Source: Centropus unirufus
Taxonomy: Eukaryota > Chordata > Aves > Cuculiformes > Centropidae
Direction: 5' to 3'
Length of the DNA stretch: 64,000 nt
NCBI GenBank assembly: GCA_013397695.1
Contig: VYZI01000053.1
Span: forward strand, 3,450,957 to 3,514,956
Below are positions 26,776-39,980 of this stretch, one piece after another; the first letter of the stretch is position 1, and every line of letters begins with the position of its first letter. The notes under the pieces are model-generated. The model did no database searches. It was not told the origin of the DNA and saw only the letters and a list, made by a program, of their open reading frames with translations. The translations under genes were made by a program, and so were the position numbers.

Positions 26776-27515
26776 TTTTAAACTCCTGTTATGGCTGATT
26801 AGGCTGTTCTGAACACTCCCCCCTCATTTTCAGGCTACCGTTCTAACTTACCCTAGAGACACTTCACATAGGCCCTTGCTTCAAGCGAGTCTTGGAAACC
26901 AGTTTTGCTTCAAAACATGTTTCTTTAACAACAGTTTTTTAATTGTTACCTATCTAATGGGTACTTTGTAGGGCTCAGAGGCTCTAAACATTTTAAGAAG
27001 TCTGACAATTGAATCCAGTGCTCTATTTGTATTCAGGTGCTGCCAAGCTTTCTGCTATGGGCGTGCTAAGATGAGCCACACTTGAAACACTTACTATAGA
27101 GTCACATAGCTATTAGAGTGCTTCCTCAAAATCAGCTACCCAAAATTATTAAAAATTTTGAACATTTGAGTTCTTGTCTATTTAAAGATAGGATAAGAAC
27201 TTTGACATTTCACAGAAAAAGGAACATTTGACGTGTCTGTGACATTTCCTTGTTGAGTGAGGAATGACTGCAAATGTATTTCCAAGATGAAAATGTTTTC
27301 TATCTTGCACCAGCCTAAAAAATTCATCCTGTGAATGGGGCAAGAGTTGGAAGCCAACCACTTGAAAATGACATTTGGAGAAGTTCTTTTTTGATGTTTT
27401 TTTCCTTGAGTTTGCTTATTTGCCTTTTAAGTCAACATGCACATTTAGCATCCTATGGAAGGAGCTCCACAGTTTGACTATATATGACATGAATAAACAT
27501 TTCTATTTTTTCGGG

Positions 27516-27544
27516 GTGTTTGTTTGTTTGTTTTTGTTTGTTTG
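27516..27544. repeat. (GTTT)n simple repeat
   Basis: About seven imperfect TTTG/GTTT units in SH2D4B intron 1, about 0.55 kb downstream on the minus strand from coding exon 1. Confidence 0.9.
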
Positions 27545-28091
27545 GGTTTTTTTAAATATGTATTCTCACCCCACTGTTACCTTATTCCCTTGACGTAATC
27601 TTTTGGAAAGTGTTTACTAGTACAGTTGGAAATTTAGTCTCGTATGGTATGGCTGTTCCAACATCACAACTTATGCACAAACATCCCTTCACAACAAGAT
27701 CAGACTCATGAAGTTATCTCCTACTCCAGCCAGTTGGAAACATTTGATGCTAAGTCACAACACCACAGGCAAGACTGCTTTTTGCCTCACCGAGGGACAG
27801 AGGTGGGGATGGTGGGTGAAGGTCACGGTGTATCTGTTACTGCGGAGAGAATAGGAGCAGTGAATCCTGACTGAAAGAGGCACTTCAAAATGATTCACTT
27901 ACTCCCACACTAAACTGTTCCCCTAGAGGAAGAACCAGCCTTGAGAGACAAGGAACAGGAATACAGTGCTTTTTCTGCCCGAGACTGTCTTTTAGCCCCC
28001 GGGGACTGCTGGGGACCTTCCAGGTAATCCCTTCCAGATGCCTGCCCACCATCCCCAGCTCTCAAGCACAGAAGGAGGTCACAAATCTTAC

Positions 28092-28275
28092 TTTGCCTGC
28101 GCCTTGCTGTCTTTCGCAGCACAGCCTCCTCCATTCGTGCCTTGTCTTCCCTCTCCTTCCAGCGCCTTAGCTGCTCTTCTCTCATTTTGTAGAACAAGAT
28201 CTGCTTTTGCTCTTCATTTAGCTCTGCCAGGAGCTCAGGGTCAATGTACATATCACGCAGAATTTGCTGCAGCAT
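28092..28275 (-). CDS. SH2D4B: SH2D4B coding exon 1 (start codon and conserved N-terminus)
   Basis: The ATG is the complement of 28273-28275 and opens 61 codons plus one base. The protein begins MLQQILRDMYIDPELLAEL and runs through FYKMREEQLRRWKERE, the family's most conserved N-terminal block, so the start is secure. The exon ends in a basic stretch (TARRRQ) at the donor GTAAGA (complement of 28086-28091). The open frame continues into the intron but loses resemblance to SH2D4B after the donor. Just upstream of the ATG a long T-rich tract ends in AG (complement of 28281-28282), a good splice acceptor. That suggests this is not the transcription start exon and that an untranslated exon lies further right. 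Confidence 0.93.
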
Positions 28276-29224
28276 CGTGACTCCAAAGAAAAAAAAAAAA
28301 CAAAAAAGAGGTAAGCCTGCTTCCAGTTGTACTCACTACAGTGACAAAAGTTGAATGACAGCACTCCAGGAAGCAACCTGCAGCAAAGGAGCTTGTCCAC
28401 ACCTGCCTGCGCAGGAGAGGTTTGATTCTTGTTCTAGCTCTCTTCGTGCAGGCATATTCTGCTCCTCATCTCTTACACGGATGGCGTTGTCCGTTTATCT
28501 CATCCTCCAAAAAGATAGGGACAGGTGTCAACTGAAAAAAAGGAGGAGGAACAGAAAATGATATAGAAAAAAAAAAACAATAAAATTAAAAAGCCAGGAG
28601 AAAAAGAGAAAAAAGTCACTTCAGTGCTCCTGACTGCAAACTGTTGAAGGCAAGGGAATCTTGATCAAACCCATCAGCTTTGCTCCCTTAAACAAAAGGA
28701 AACATAATGTAGAGAAAGTCTCATGCTTTCAGCTCAAGCAGTTCCCTTCAGCAGCAACGCACTCCCAAAGCTGCAAGTGCTGTCCAAGGGCTTACAGTGA
28801 TGTCATGGTTAAGGTATCACCTACACCGACAATATCAATGTCACTTTGGGAACTGATCTCTTCTGATAAGAGAGTTTGCATATTATTTCCCAGTCTACCT
28901 TGTTAACGAGTCCCCACAGGGCAAGTCATATTAGAGGTTCTATTTACCCAGTGATGACAAATAATGTCATGCAGCAAACTGATTAAAATGCCTTTAAAAT
29001 TAAAAGCAGATGTAACAAAAGCCACAAGAATCTTGTTATCACTTTATAAATAGTAAATTAATATTAATTAAACAAGAGTGAGTTCTCAGCAGTTCATGCA
29101 AACCATCTAAAACCTGCTGTTAATTCATTTTCCACCTAGTGACTGGAAAAAGTTACAGTGTTGATCTTCAAGCAAATTTCACTATTCAACAATTTTACCA
29201 GAATCAGTAAAATAATATTATTCC

Positions 29225-29370
29225 AGTGCCAGGGCCAATAGCCGCTTAGTTATGAGTCATTTGTGTGCCCTGGCAGCCAGGAAGGCCAACCATGTCCTGG
29301 GGGGCAACAAGCTAACCGAGAGGTGATCATCCCGCTCTACTCTGTGGCCCCACCTTGAGTACGTATGTGC
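29225..29370 (+). mobile_element. CR1 LINE, internal fragment
   Basis: GTGTGCCCTGGCAGCCAGGA followed by AGGCCAACCATGTCCTGGGG and CCCCACCTTGAGTACGTATG corresponds to a CR1 segment upstream of the common 3' tail. It stops before the tail. Another plus-strand fragment resumes at about 29960. Confidence 0.7.
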
Positions 29371-29959
29371 ATTGCATATTACTTATGATGCCTTCAGCTG
29401 AAACAGAATTCCAAAACCCATCATGTCTGGTCTGGATTTTACAGAGTTCAGGTCACATGCATTCTACTCTGCAGTTCAGGATCACTTTAATGTACAGATT
29501 TTTGTCTCCTAAAAACATGACCTTTTTTAATTTATATTTAAGATATACACTTTGGCAAGAAAAAAAAAAGGCAAGACTGTTACTGCTTCTTTCTTCTATT
29601 TTACTTTGCCAGGTATAGGAGGATGAGAGCCTGGGGGGTCTGGCCCTTGTTTCTCTGCTTTTATACTATTATATTAGAGCTGTGTCGCCACATTTTGGCA
29701 CTAATTGAAAAAGACTCGCCTTTGCAAAGGCTTCAGGGCAAGCAGTTTTGCTGTTCTAACCATTTGTCATCTTTCTTATTTTATTTTACTTGACTTCACA
29801 GGACAGAAATCAAATCCTGATCAGAAGCTATTGCAGTGCAAAGAACAAACTCTTCATCAAGGATTGTGTGCATTTAAGCATGGTCAGAACCACCATCTCT
29901 GAACGGCAGAAGCAGCTCAGGATGAAGATGCAAGACACAAAATACCACACAGAGGCCCA

Positions 29960-30272
29960 CAGGAAAGCTGGGGAGGGGCTCTTTGTCAGAGTGCAGGGGT
30001 AGGACAAGGGGGAATGGTTTTCAGCTGAAGGAGGGCAGATTTAGTTGAGACAGTAAGAAGGAATTTTTTCCTGGTAGGGTGGGGAGGCACTGGCCCAGGT
30101 TGCCCAGAGAAGTTGTGGATGCCCCATCCCTGGAGGTGTTCACAACCAGATGGATGAGCCTTTGAGGAACCTGATCCAATAGAAGGTGTCCCTGACCATA
30201 GCAGAAGGGGGTAGAACTGGATGATCTTTAAGGTCCCTTCCAACCCAACCCAATCTAGGATTCTATGATCCT
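29960..30272 (+). mobile_element. CR1 LINE, 3'-end fragment
   Basis: It contains AAAGCTGGGGAGGGGCTCTT, GGTTGCCCAGAGAAGTTGTG, CCATCCCTGGAGGTGTTCAC and GATCTTTAAGGTCCCTTCCA, and ends AGGATTCTATGATCC. It is well preserved. Confidence 0.93.
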
Positions 30273-30404
30273 GTCAGCCCTACGTGTCATGGGAGTGGGC
30301 TGTGAAACAGTCAACTTTTGAAGACTAGATATGGGGAGGGCATTGTCATTTAAAATGAAGACAAACAGTGTAGAAAGACGTTTTTATGCAGATATTCCTT
30401 CCTG

Positions 30405-30500
30405 TGCTGTGGACTCCAGGACTGAATGCAGTACTCCATGCGAGGTCTCAAGATAGGATAGAGGGGGAGATGGCATCTGTGCAACTTTGCTTCCTCTTTA
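30405..30500 (-). mobile_element. CR1 LINE, internal fragment (reverse)
   Basis: CCAGGACTGAATGCAGTACT, CCATGCGAGGTCTCAAGATA and GGATAGAGGGGGAGATGG match the reverse complement of the CR1 region encoding the C-terminal end of its reverse transcriptase open frame. It lies in inverted orientation 0.13 kb from the preceding plus-strand copy. Confidence 0.75.
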
Positions 30501-33500
30501 CCCTCTTCACTAAGAGAAAGCGAGTCACCTGATTCCTCTGTGAATGACAATATCCAGAACAACTGCGGGTAGAAGTTAACTTATTTAGGTATAAGAGATA
30601 TGTCTGACAATTAAAAATTCAAAGAAAACACCATAGTTAAAGTAAAAAAAATGGGAGGTCACAGCTTTCCTTGCATAAACAAGAACAGAATTTCCAATTC
30701 TTAACCTATGCTGTCAGAGTGAGAGGAAGTGTCTGTCTACTACAAAATTATTTTTCTCTTCATTGAAGACATGCTCCTTTTAAAGAGATAAAATGGCTGC
30801 TTCTCTCTTGGCTATTTCAGTAAAGTTGTTTTCTGAATAGGAAATGTTCCCAGAAGTATCCTATGCAAATCCAAGGCTAGATTTTTAACCTGACTCTCAT
30901 TATAGTTCACCTTTCAAATATTCCACATGAATAGACTGAATTATCACAAAGAAATTATCATTTATTTCTCTCCTGATTTCTCACAAAATTTGGAAAAACT
31001 ATGAGGTCCAAAGTTCAACATGCAGCCCTGAAGAAACCCCAAACTTGCCTTAGAAACTCTCACTACTTCTAGGACTGGGTCATATTTTGTAATGGATTTG
31101 CTTTGCAGTCCCAGTCAACCCAGAGTCAGAAAGCTGAGCAACAGGAGATAACTCAGATAAAACATAAAAATAAAACTTTCTATTGCAAAAAAATACCCAA
31201 AACTCTCTTTTTTCCTTTTCCAGACTTGAATAAGATATGGATGAGTCAATGACTCAGAAGAGCAGGGAAATTAAAAGTAACAGTACCTGCTTCCTGAATG
31301 AGGCCATTCGTCAGCTTCTCAGCTTTTCTAGGAAGTATTCTGAATAGTTTAGAAGGACAATGACCTCTCCATTGCTCTTCCATCTTGGTTATCCCTAGTT
31401 CAGCAGTTCAAGTTAAAATTCTTACAGAAAGGCATTACATCTCTACAGCCTACATACAAAATACAACTTTACTATTAATGCAGCTCCGTGTTAGCAGCCA
31501 TTACCTTACAATAACTGCCACACAATGTGAGACTCTAATCAGTAGCAATTTCTGCAAAGAGCTCTGAGCTGTTTAAAATTTAAGTTTGGAATTTCCTTTA
31601 ATCCTTTACAGTATTTTCTGGACTAGACACACTCTGTCCCATCTCTGGCATCGCCTCTACCTGGTTATGCATTCCTCAGAATTGCCCCTAGAATTCATCT
31701 GCTGGAGAAAGGGGAGGAAGGGAGAGGAATAGGCACAGAAAAAACATTTTAATTTCATTTCTAAGAAAAGTGGAAGTGATTAACTGGCCAAGGCTTGCAA
31801 ATCTCCTCATCCATTTTCTTCTGAGCATGTGCATTCTCCATTCCCTGAGCTGAATAGCTCACTGGCAATGAATGCTGAGCCAGCAGAATGGCATTTTCAT
31901 TTGGATTTTATGACACAGCCATATAATCCATTTTAGTAATGTCATTTACATAAAAATATTCGGCTATAAGCTCCGTATTACAGGGGAAGAAAGAGGGTAA
32001 TGTACCTCTCTCCTTAAAGAAAGGGATACAATTAATAAAAAATAATACACAGAAAATAGGGCAATCGTATTTTCCAGACTGTGAACTCTGTAGCCACATC
32101 CAATATTTCTGTGGTTTGTGTCTTTTTTTTTCATATTTTCCACTTTTGTTTAAGAGGAAGCAGTGTAGTCTATCTGAATTTTTTCAACTCCTGCTGTGTC
32201 AGCATCAAGAGTCGATCTGGAGTTGAATGGTGCAGGAGAGAGCTGATCACACAAAAGTGAAAGCTAAAATTAGCATTTTTTTGAGGCCTTCTAAACCCTA
32301 CAAATCTGTCACTAGAGAAGCAAACACATTAGGGCTCTCGCCACAGCAAACCAGCCCTGTGTATGAGGCGCACATTGCTGCCAATTAAAAACTAGAAATA
32401 AAAAATAAAAAAACAAAGCCAATTGAGAACCAACCCCTGCCCATGTCCCCTGTCGCAGATGGGTGCAGCAAACCGCCTGCTGGGTCCTCTTCTCCATAGC
32501 CAGGTCTGTGGCTCCCTCTAAAGGCTCCGATGAGCTCCTCAAGTGCACAGCCAGGAGCTGGATCGGAATGATCATTTCCCCGAAGCTGCTATTCCATTAC
32601 AAAGCATGACAGAGTGAAAATGAGGGCAGGTTTTTTTTTCCAGGCCTTCCTCTTTTCATACAGTGCTAGGATCGGTAAATCAGGCAATGGCGTGTATTGG
32701 AGCATGGTGTGACTTTGCGTGTTTGTCATCTTCTCTGCGCTGGTTCAAGAGTGATATTTCTACAAGGCAGTGTCATAAATAAAAGAAATAAAAATAAAAG
32801 AGGCAAGAATTCCAAAACAGAAAAAATAAAAACTACTCGAAGTCTGTATAGCAAAATAGGAAAAAAATAGATTAAAACCTTAAAGAAATTAAATGCAGCA
32901 GAAGAGCTACAAGCCAATTAATGAGAAAAGATGTCTTATCCGTCATATAACTGTAAGAGAAGTGATTTTAACTTAGGATTTTAATGTTGTGATGGTGATT
33001 TACAGTGGCAGAAGCCTCAGATAACTGGTTGTTGGGTTTTGTTTTTTGTTTTTGTTTTTTTTTTTAAACTCAAATTTGCAAAACTTGAACAGCACCACCA
33101 CACCACACCCCCCCCAGAAATCGGGCAATCCCAAATATAGATAGCGCTGACAACAGGGAAAGAAAAGGGATGGGAATAAACCCATAGAAAGTAGTATTTG
33201 AAGGCCGCAGCTGCAGACAACAGAGCAATCTGTCACTACTCTACTTTCCCAAGGTTAATTCTATACTCTGCCACACTATTTGTCCTTCAGAAGTCACATC
33301 AGTGTTGATTTTTGCCTGGCAGCATAGCAATCGTACCCAGCAAGATTACTTCAGGTCTCTCCCTTTGTGTTCTGTGCTACATCTGTTGTACACATGATTA
33401 CACTGGAGCCTGTAATGCCCTCATGGTTCAGCACAGTTTATCAGAGATTTGGAAAGCTGGGTAGAAAGGGCAACACTCCAATTTTTATTCAAGTTGTTAG

Positions 33501-34931
33501 CAGATATTTCAGATTCTGACCTACACTAAAAGTCTGAGGTTAAAACAAGTTTGTCAACTTAAAGTTTAGAATTGTTTTAATTTTAATACCTTTATATAGC
33601 AAGCGACAGGGATGGAACTCAAATTAGCACATTACATACTTGGTATTTATTGCTATTAACACACAATAACAAGATGTATCAAAGAGCCGGCAGGTTCCAT
33701 CGTAACTGTTCAAATGGAAATGAAACCTTCACCATTAAAATAATTCAGTGTAAGCCAGTAATGGAAACCAAACAGGGAGTCAAGCTTCCTTGAGAGAGTC
33801 CATCTGAGAAAACATGGTACCTTGGCTCGCTTGCAGCAGCTGGTGTCCCATAAACCAAGTGCTGTAGAGAGATACTTAGCAGGAGAGGGGCAGAAAAAGA
33901 AGGGAAACCACTCGCACATACCGCAGCTAAAGCAGAGCCCTGGGTACTCCACCATCTTCTCACTCAGATTATGCTAATTCAATTAGCGTATATCTTATTT
34001 ACAAAACAGTAATCAAGCTCTTCAGGTCCGACCCTCAGCTATGAATGGGTTGTACTTGGTTGGCAGGCAGCAGGCTCTACTTAGGAAGCAATTACAGACC
34101 TCCAAGTGTCTGTAGGGAGCTATCCTTAACCCAGATTGAAAGGCCCATGGGTAACAGCCTCCAAGGAATCCCTTCCTTCAAAAAGCCAGGCAGAACGCGC
34201 TGCCCCCTGCTCTCCTATTTACACTTCCTCGCCCGTGTCAGATCCTGATGTTATACCTCGTGGTATTAAACGCCACGTGTGCTTACACAGCACGCAGTTC
34301 GGCTTTGTGCTGTTGAAGTACAAAACACAACAGCCCCATCCGTCTGTCAGCAGACGCCTCCATGGCCGAGGGAGGCCATCCCTGACTCTCCAAAGCAGAG
34401 CTGGTTGCCTTTCGAGTCCCGAGCGATAACCTTTTCTTCAGGCTCTCCACACCATTCCTTTTTATTGATTTACCTCTATCTGATCTTTATAATGAACTGT
34501 TAACCTAGGATGAAACTCCAAGTACTGACAGCTACCTAAAGGACGCTGGTAGAGTTTGCTCCTCTTTCCCCTCAGCACATGCCTTTCCAAGACCCAACTG
34601 CCTGCATAAGGACAGGATACATATCTTCAAGCAGGAATTCAATATTCTCCTTTACATGAATTATTCTCTTTGTACATGCAAAGCCCAAGAGACCTTCGGC
34701 TTCCATGACCTAATTGCTACATGAAATTATTCCAGTATTTGGTACATTTTCAATGAAATTCATTACAATAAGCTACCCAAGAGATGCCACGCTCTAAATT
34801 ATGCGAGTTTTTTCTCTCACATATATATTAACTTAAGAAGATGCTTGATAAGTTCACCTTTTCTCAGCCGACCGCAAGTGCATCAAAGTGTATCATGTGA
34901 GAGCAAACTTTCTTTAATCTACTCCCTGGTA

Positions 34932-35017
34932 CAATTTAGCTGCATTATGTATAATGCAGCAGCCCTATCATATCAGATTCATATCATATTAGACAATGCA
35001 TTATGGCAGCTAAATTG
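34932..35017. repeat. Nested inverted repeat
   Basis: CAATTTAGCTGC (34932-34943) and its exact reverse complement GCAGCTAAATTG (35006-35017) flank an 86-base element. Inside, GCTGCATTAT and ATAATGCAGC (34939-34960) form a second hairpin with a two-base loop that overlaps the outer arm. Confidence 0.85.
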
Positions 35018-38000
35018 ATTACTTGTGTAATTGAAGGCCAGTGATAGGAAAAATTTTAATCATTTAAATGACTCATCAGCTTTACATACAAAATTTCTTG
35101 CTCTAGTGACATCATGCAAGTGATTTTCTGTCAGGGCATAGCCTTTGGCTCATTTAAGCCACTTATTCTTGTTATCTTAGTTGGCAATAAAATCCTACAG
35201 ATTTATGAAAGGCAGAGCACATTCTGTGTGTGGGCTATAGAGGATTTTTTTTGGTTGTCGCACTCTCGTTTGCATGACGTGATCAACAATCCAGTTAGAC
35301 AAGGCTAGTTGCCATTCTGAACCGCATCAACACTTTTGATGATTTCTAGTTTTGTTTCTGGTGGCGGGGTTTGTGGATTGGTTGGGTTTGTTTTTTTTAA
35401 TATTTCACTCACTATGCAAGATAGATTTCTGATTTCAAGGGTGAGGTAGAAATAACCACAAACAATTTGTCTTTCATTTTTGCATTCACTTGCTGCCCAC
35501 CTTTTTTAAGACCTTCCTCACTCCTGTCACATACTGTGGGATAAAGAACAGCTCAGGACATTGTCAAGACTTATTTTTTTTTAACTCACCGTCTTCACAG
35601 TTTCAAACCACAAAGCCTGAATTAAGCCCACTGACTCATTTTCACATTAGAAACTTTAGCACTTTTGGCATTCATGCCTATGGCTCCATTCACTGGGCAG
35701 AAAATACACACTTCAAAGTTATCTGCAAAACCATGACAGATCCAAGTTTCACAGTAGGAATGTGTCCCTATCAGTCCCTTATGGTGGACTTAAGAAGTAA
35801 AAGCAGCTCTATTTCTCCTTATTCTCTCTTTTCTTATCATATCCTCAGTCATGACAGTCACCTCCTCATTCTTTTCCAACAGAACCACGCAGTGCAGTTC
35901 TTCATGCTTTTGTTTATTTTCTCCTTTCTTTCAAGCTTCTGAATTTTAGATTCCTACTGCTGCCTCCTGCAATAAATCTCTACCTTCTATCAGCAGCTCC
36001 CTCTTGCTGAGTAAAAGGACCAGCTCCAGTAAACTCATCCCTCTTCCTCTCACTGCAGTAGGGCTGTACTGTCCCTGGGGTATCCCACCTTTCCTCTCTC
36101 TCAACAGGAAGATGAGCTCATCTATATTCCCCATGACCCAAATATGCAGAGAGAATACACTTTAGTATGTTAATAATATTGAATTAGTTACCAAAGGAAG
36201 GAATTTTAACATTAATACCGTTGGAAGTTTGAAGTTGTAGATACATGTCATAGATACAAGCAGTCCCTTTGAATAAATTGTGATAATCACAGTCTCACAA
36301 TTAGACCAGTCATACGCCAATGTGGGGCTGAAGGCCCAGGTTACCAGGAAATTTAAAATTATTTTCTCTTGGCACAACAAATATTTCATGCTAGATTGCT
36401 CCAGCAATCCCAGAGAAGCCATTCCTTTTTCTCCTATGGAATTCAGAAAGGTCATAGATGTGATCTGCCAAGCCTTAAGAACAAGTGCCACCTGGGTAAC
36501 TGGGTGAAATTTTAATGGCTTGTGATAATCGAGATGATCTAACTAGTCCCTCTTGGTTAATTTATTACAAACCTATAAACTCACTGAAGAGTGAGACAGA
36601 CAGCTCCCAAGCGAAGTTGTCACCAATAGCACAAAGGACTTAAGGCACTTCAACATCATAACTGCCAGAAAGCACTGGAGTAATGCAGTACTTGTGCTGA
36701 TAATTTTATTTAGTCTTTACTTTGATCATATAAAGTAATAATCCTTATAAGCATAACCATTACAGAAATGAAAACAAAGCAGCTTTCTATCCCTTTCTAA
36801 AATTTATTGGATTTGCCTGAAGATTTGTCAGCCAGCAGAGTCTCTTCTTTTGTCAGCCCGGCTATTAATGAAAATACAGACTGAAGCAAGCACTTAACAT
36901 TATGCCATACAGTCAACTCTAGTAAAATCAATGGGATTAGCTAGAGTGTGCAATATTAAAAAGCTTCATAGTTCACTGTGAACTATGTTCAGACCCCAGA
37001 AAAATGGGATCAAACACTGCATCTTTCATGGAGAAAGTTCAATAAGTACAAGGGGGTATTATGCAAAGCACTCACCACTCCGTGGGTTGTGTTGCTCCAT
37101 ACACTCTACGGAGCAGCTCACAAAATTATTCAAACACACCAGGTGAATGACACAATACAAGGCAGGATGTTAAAAAACAGGAGGCTTATTTAGCAAAAGT
37201 TGCATTTATTCAGATCGCTTTAGGCCAAGAAAAAGTAGGCAGAGCGCTCTAACAACCTTGAGGCTTCTGTAGGCTACACAGGAATTTCAACTGCCCCAAC
37301 TTCCCTCTAGGCCCTTCCTACAGACCCCGAGGCTATACAAAGATCCCAGCTCAGACTAAAGATCAAGTCCTTGAGGTTGTCACTGATTGCATTTTCTTCC
37401 TTTCTATGTCAGCCTCTTTTCATATGATTCTACAGAAATATTCAGATACCGTATTTCTTTAGCTGCTATTGTTCCATTACAAAAATGCTGAGTTTTCTGG
37501 AAATACAATCCATTGTAGAGGAAGATGGACAATATTTGCATTCTCTAACAGTGATACTATAGGCATTCATTATGTTGAACTTGGACTAAATAGCCTATTT
37601 AGAAAAAAAAAAAAACAAGCTGCAGGAACACGCAGATGGTTTATAGAGGAAGTAATTTTAAAGTCAGAGCTGCATTAAAAAATAGGGCGAAAAGAAATGG
37701 TAACAGTGTTGCAAACACCCTGGTTTCATAAAGTGCGATTCTAGATTTTAACCACAAAAGTAATATTGGAATCTGGATCTGCAATCAGAAACTCCTCTCC
37801 CTTTGTGGACTACAGGTGCTGGACAGGTGGAAACTCTGAATCTGCAGCTGAGATCCAGACTTCCATGATGTTTGCTTCACAGCAGTTTGTCTAGATTTAT
37901 TGTAGCCGATTTTCCATTATGAACAACTTCTCTTTTTCTGATTCAACAATGGCTCGAATACAAAAGGGGTTCTCTGTTACTGATAAATCACTGTATTTTG

Positions 38001-39896
38001 CAGCTGTTCTATTTCAACAAAACAGCTCATACCATTAATAAGACCTGATTATCTTCTGAGCAAATATATTTTGTGGCCTTTGCTAAATGTTCAATAAGAA
38101 AAAACCTATATAAGGATATGTTACCGTGTTTAACACTCCTTTATCATACAAGTATTGTAAAAAGTTATATATGCAACTCCACTCAAAAAAAAAAAATCTC
38201 ATAACTTTTTATGTCTAATGATATGTTATCATCACTGAAGCAGAACACGATGGAAAAAATCCACAATAATCTCAGAAGAATACAAGCAATTCTGAGCATC
38301 ATAAATAATCTCACATATCCTTCTGTTCTGGTTTGAGCTTCTGCTGATTTACTATGATAGAAGCTCAAGACAGTCAAATGAGAAGCAAAACACAAGAGCT
38401 GGACTGAAACCACAACAACCATTTTGCCCCAGTACCACTCCTTAAAAATGCTATGGGAGCAAAGGGTAAATCCCAATCCAGTATGCATGGAATTTAGCAC
38501 ACAATAATTTGGCCACTGTCTTGAGACTAAGGGTGCTTATGACTTCTATAGAGCTAATCTGAATTATTTTTTTTCTACAGCACTAGACAAGGCTAGGAAT
38601 TGTGTGTAGCCAGCTCTCAGAAGCGTTAGTATGTGGGTCTTGTAGAAGTGACTCACATGAAATAAGAAACCAGAGCAGCACATTGATACCACCAAGTTGA
38701 ATCTTCACATGCAAGAGTCTTGACTAAAGATAAATTCAGACAGGGTCACAAACTATTACATCTATTCCTGTTAGTCATTTCCTTGCCTTCTAGAACATCT
38801 CTTAAAAATGAGGACTTGAGATACTGGCCTTTTCTTAAAAAGGAAAGTTTTTTTCTGGTCCCAAGAATCACAAACTTAAACTTCATCATAGAAAACTCCA
38901 GGTAAGGTTGTTTAAAATGTGAGTCAAGGGAACAGGAGGATAATGGTGGAGGGTTTTTTCCTGAGTTGACGATATTTAGGCTAAGTGACAGGCACCTGCT
39001 GCTTTTCCATTGCCATTTGATATTTTTATTCTGCACTAAAAGGCATAAAAATCTGTGCTTGTACATATATTTTTATTGTGCCAGCACTGTGAAAAACAGG
39101 AAGCAGGAAGTGGTACACAAGAATTACAGCAAGGCAGAACAATGACAGACAAATCTGTTGAGAAAGGAACAGGCTTGAAGGATCTAGTTACTTCACAAAA
39201 AAAGGACAACCCTCCTATCCCTGAAGCACTACAGATTGCACTCAAGTAGTAAAGATGGGACAGGAAACAAACTGACTTGTGTACTAAATCCAGCTTTTCA
39301 CACTTAACGCATTATTCACTAAAAGATATCATCCTCTTCTACACCTTATTTTTCATCACTTACGTCGTCGCATTTCCTTGGAGGGTTTTCTGATCATTCA
39401 TTTTCAAAACATGACCACTAAAAGGATTAGAAAACATTTACATCAGCCCTTACTCTTCTCAGTCGATGCTTAGAAGCAGATTTTAAAAAGTAATTTGAAC
39501 TTCAGCAGAGGCATTCTCTAACCTTCTCAGTCAGTTTACAATAGGTATAGACATCACCTTTTCCAAGTAAATATAAGGCCTACCTCTTCCCAAAGATCAA
39601 GTTGATGCAAAAACAAACCCTACTGCCAGAAATCCAAATGTGGCCCCTAAATATGCACAAATTATGTCTCCAATGTGTGCGTTCTGGCCAGAGTGCTCCA
39701 GATAAATAGTAGTAATTTGGCCTGAATTAAGAGATTTCTATAGTCCATTCACAACTGGAATTACAAGAGAACTGTAGAGCATCAAGAAATCCAAGAATTC
39801 CAAGACACAGCGTGCTCAGGTCATGCCCACTAAATCCAGAGCACAGTAGGAATGTAACTGTGGTTACATTTTATTTTTACAGATAAAAACAAATCT

Positions 39897-39980
39897 TAGA
39901 ACCAGAATGTTCTGGGTTGAAAGGGACCTTGAAGATCATCCAGTTCCACTCCCTATGCCATAGGCAGGAATAATTTTTGT
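39897..39980 (-). mobile_element. CR1 LINE, short 3'-end fragment (reverse)
   Basis: GAACCAGAATGTTCTGGGTT, GAAAGGGACCTTGAAGATCA and TATGCCATAGGCAGGAATAA are a reversed CR1 tail. It is the only CR1 piece I see between 30.6 and 54.6 kb. Confidence 0.8.

Larger units (their letters stand above)
15536..28091 (-). other. SH2D4B intron 1 (with intron 2 at 13929-15375)
   Basis: A 12.6 kb intron between coding exons 1 and 2. It holds a 0.55 kb CR1 copy (16447-17005), a CR1 3' end (22985-23133), a reverse CR1 copy (26317-26775), an imperfect (AC)n tract near 20.56 kb and a (GTTT)n tract near 27.52 kb. It also holds three sequence-motif clusters described under regulatory entries. Intron 2 (1.4 kb) carries one CR1 copy at 14190-14520. 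No exon of another gene was recognised in either intron. Confidence 0.75.
3890..28280 (-). other. SH2D4B: SH2D4B gene, 5' part (four coding exons, minus strand)
   Basis: Gene-level entry. Four minus-strand exons (28092-28275 coding, 15376-15535, 13781-13928, 3890-4034) join in frame (phases 1, 2, 0, then 1 at the open end) into about 212 codons. The joined product matches the N-terminal half of SH2D4B. In order it has a start MLQQILRDMYIDPELLAEL, a segment with VWVWVMGE and GDKPYEQISEELIAERAR, then a long Lys/Glu/Arg/Gln-rich helical or coiled-coil stretch. SH2D4A is the alternative, but MLQQ, DPELLAEL and EAPGDKPYE fit SH2D4B better as I recall the two. SH2D4 proteins are cytoplasmic adaptors with a C-terminal SH2 domain that binds phosphotyrosine; SH2D4B itself is little studied. 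The SH2 exons are not in this window and should lie to the left of position 1. No frameshift or stop was seen in the four exons. Confidence 0.93.
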
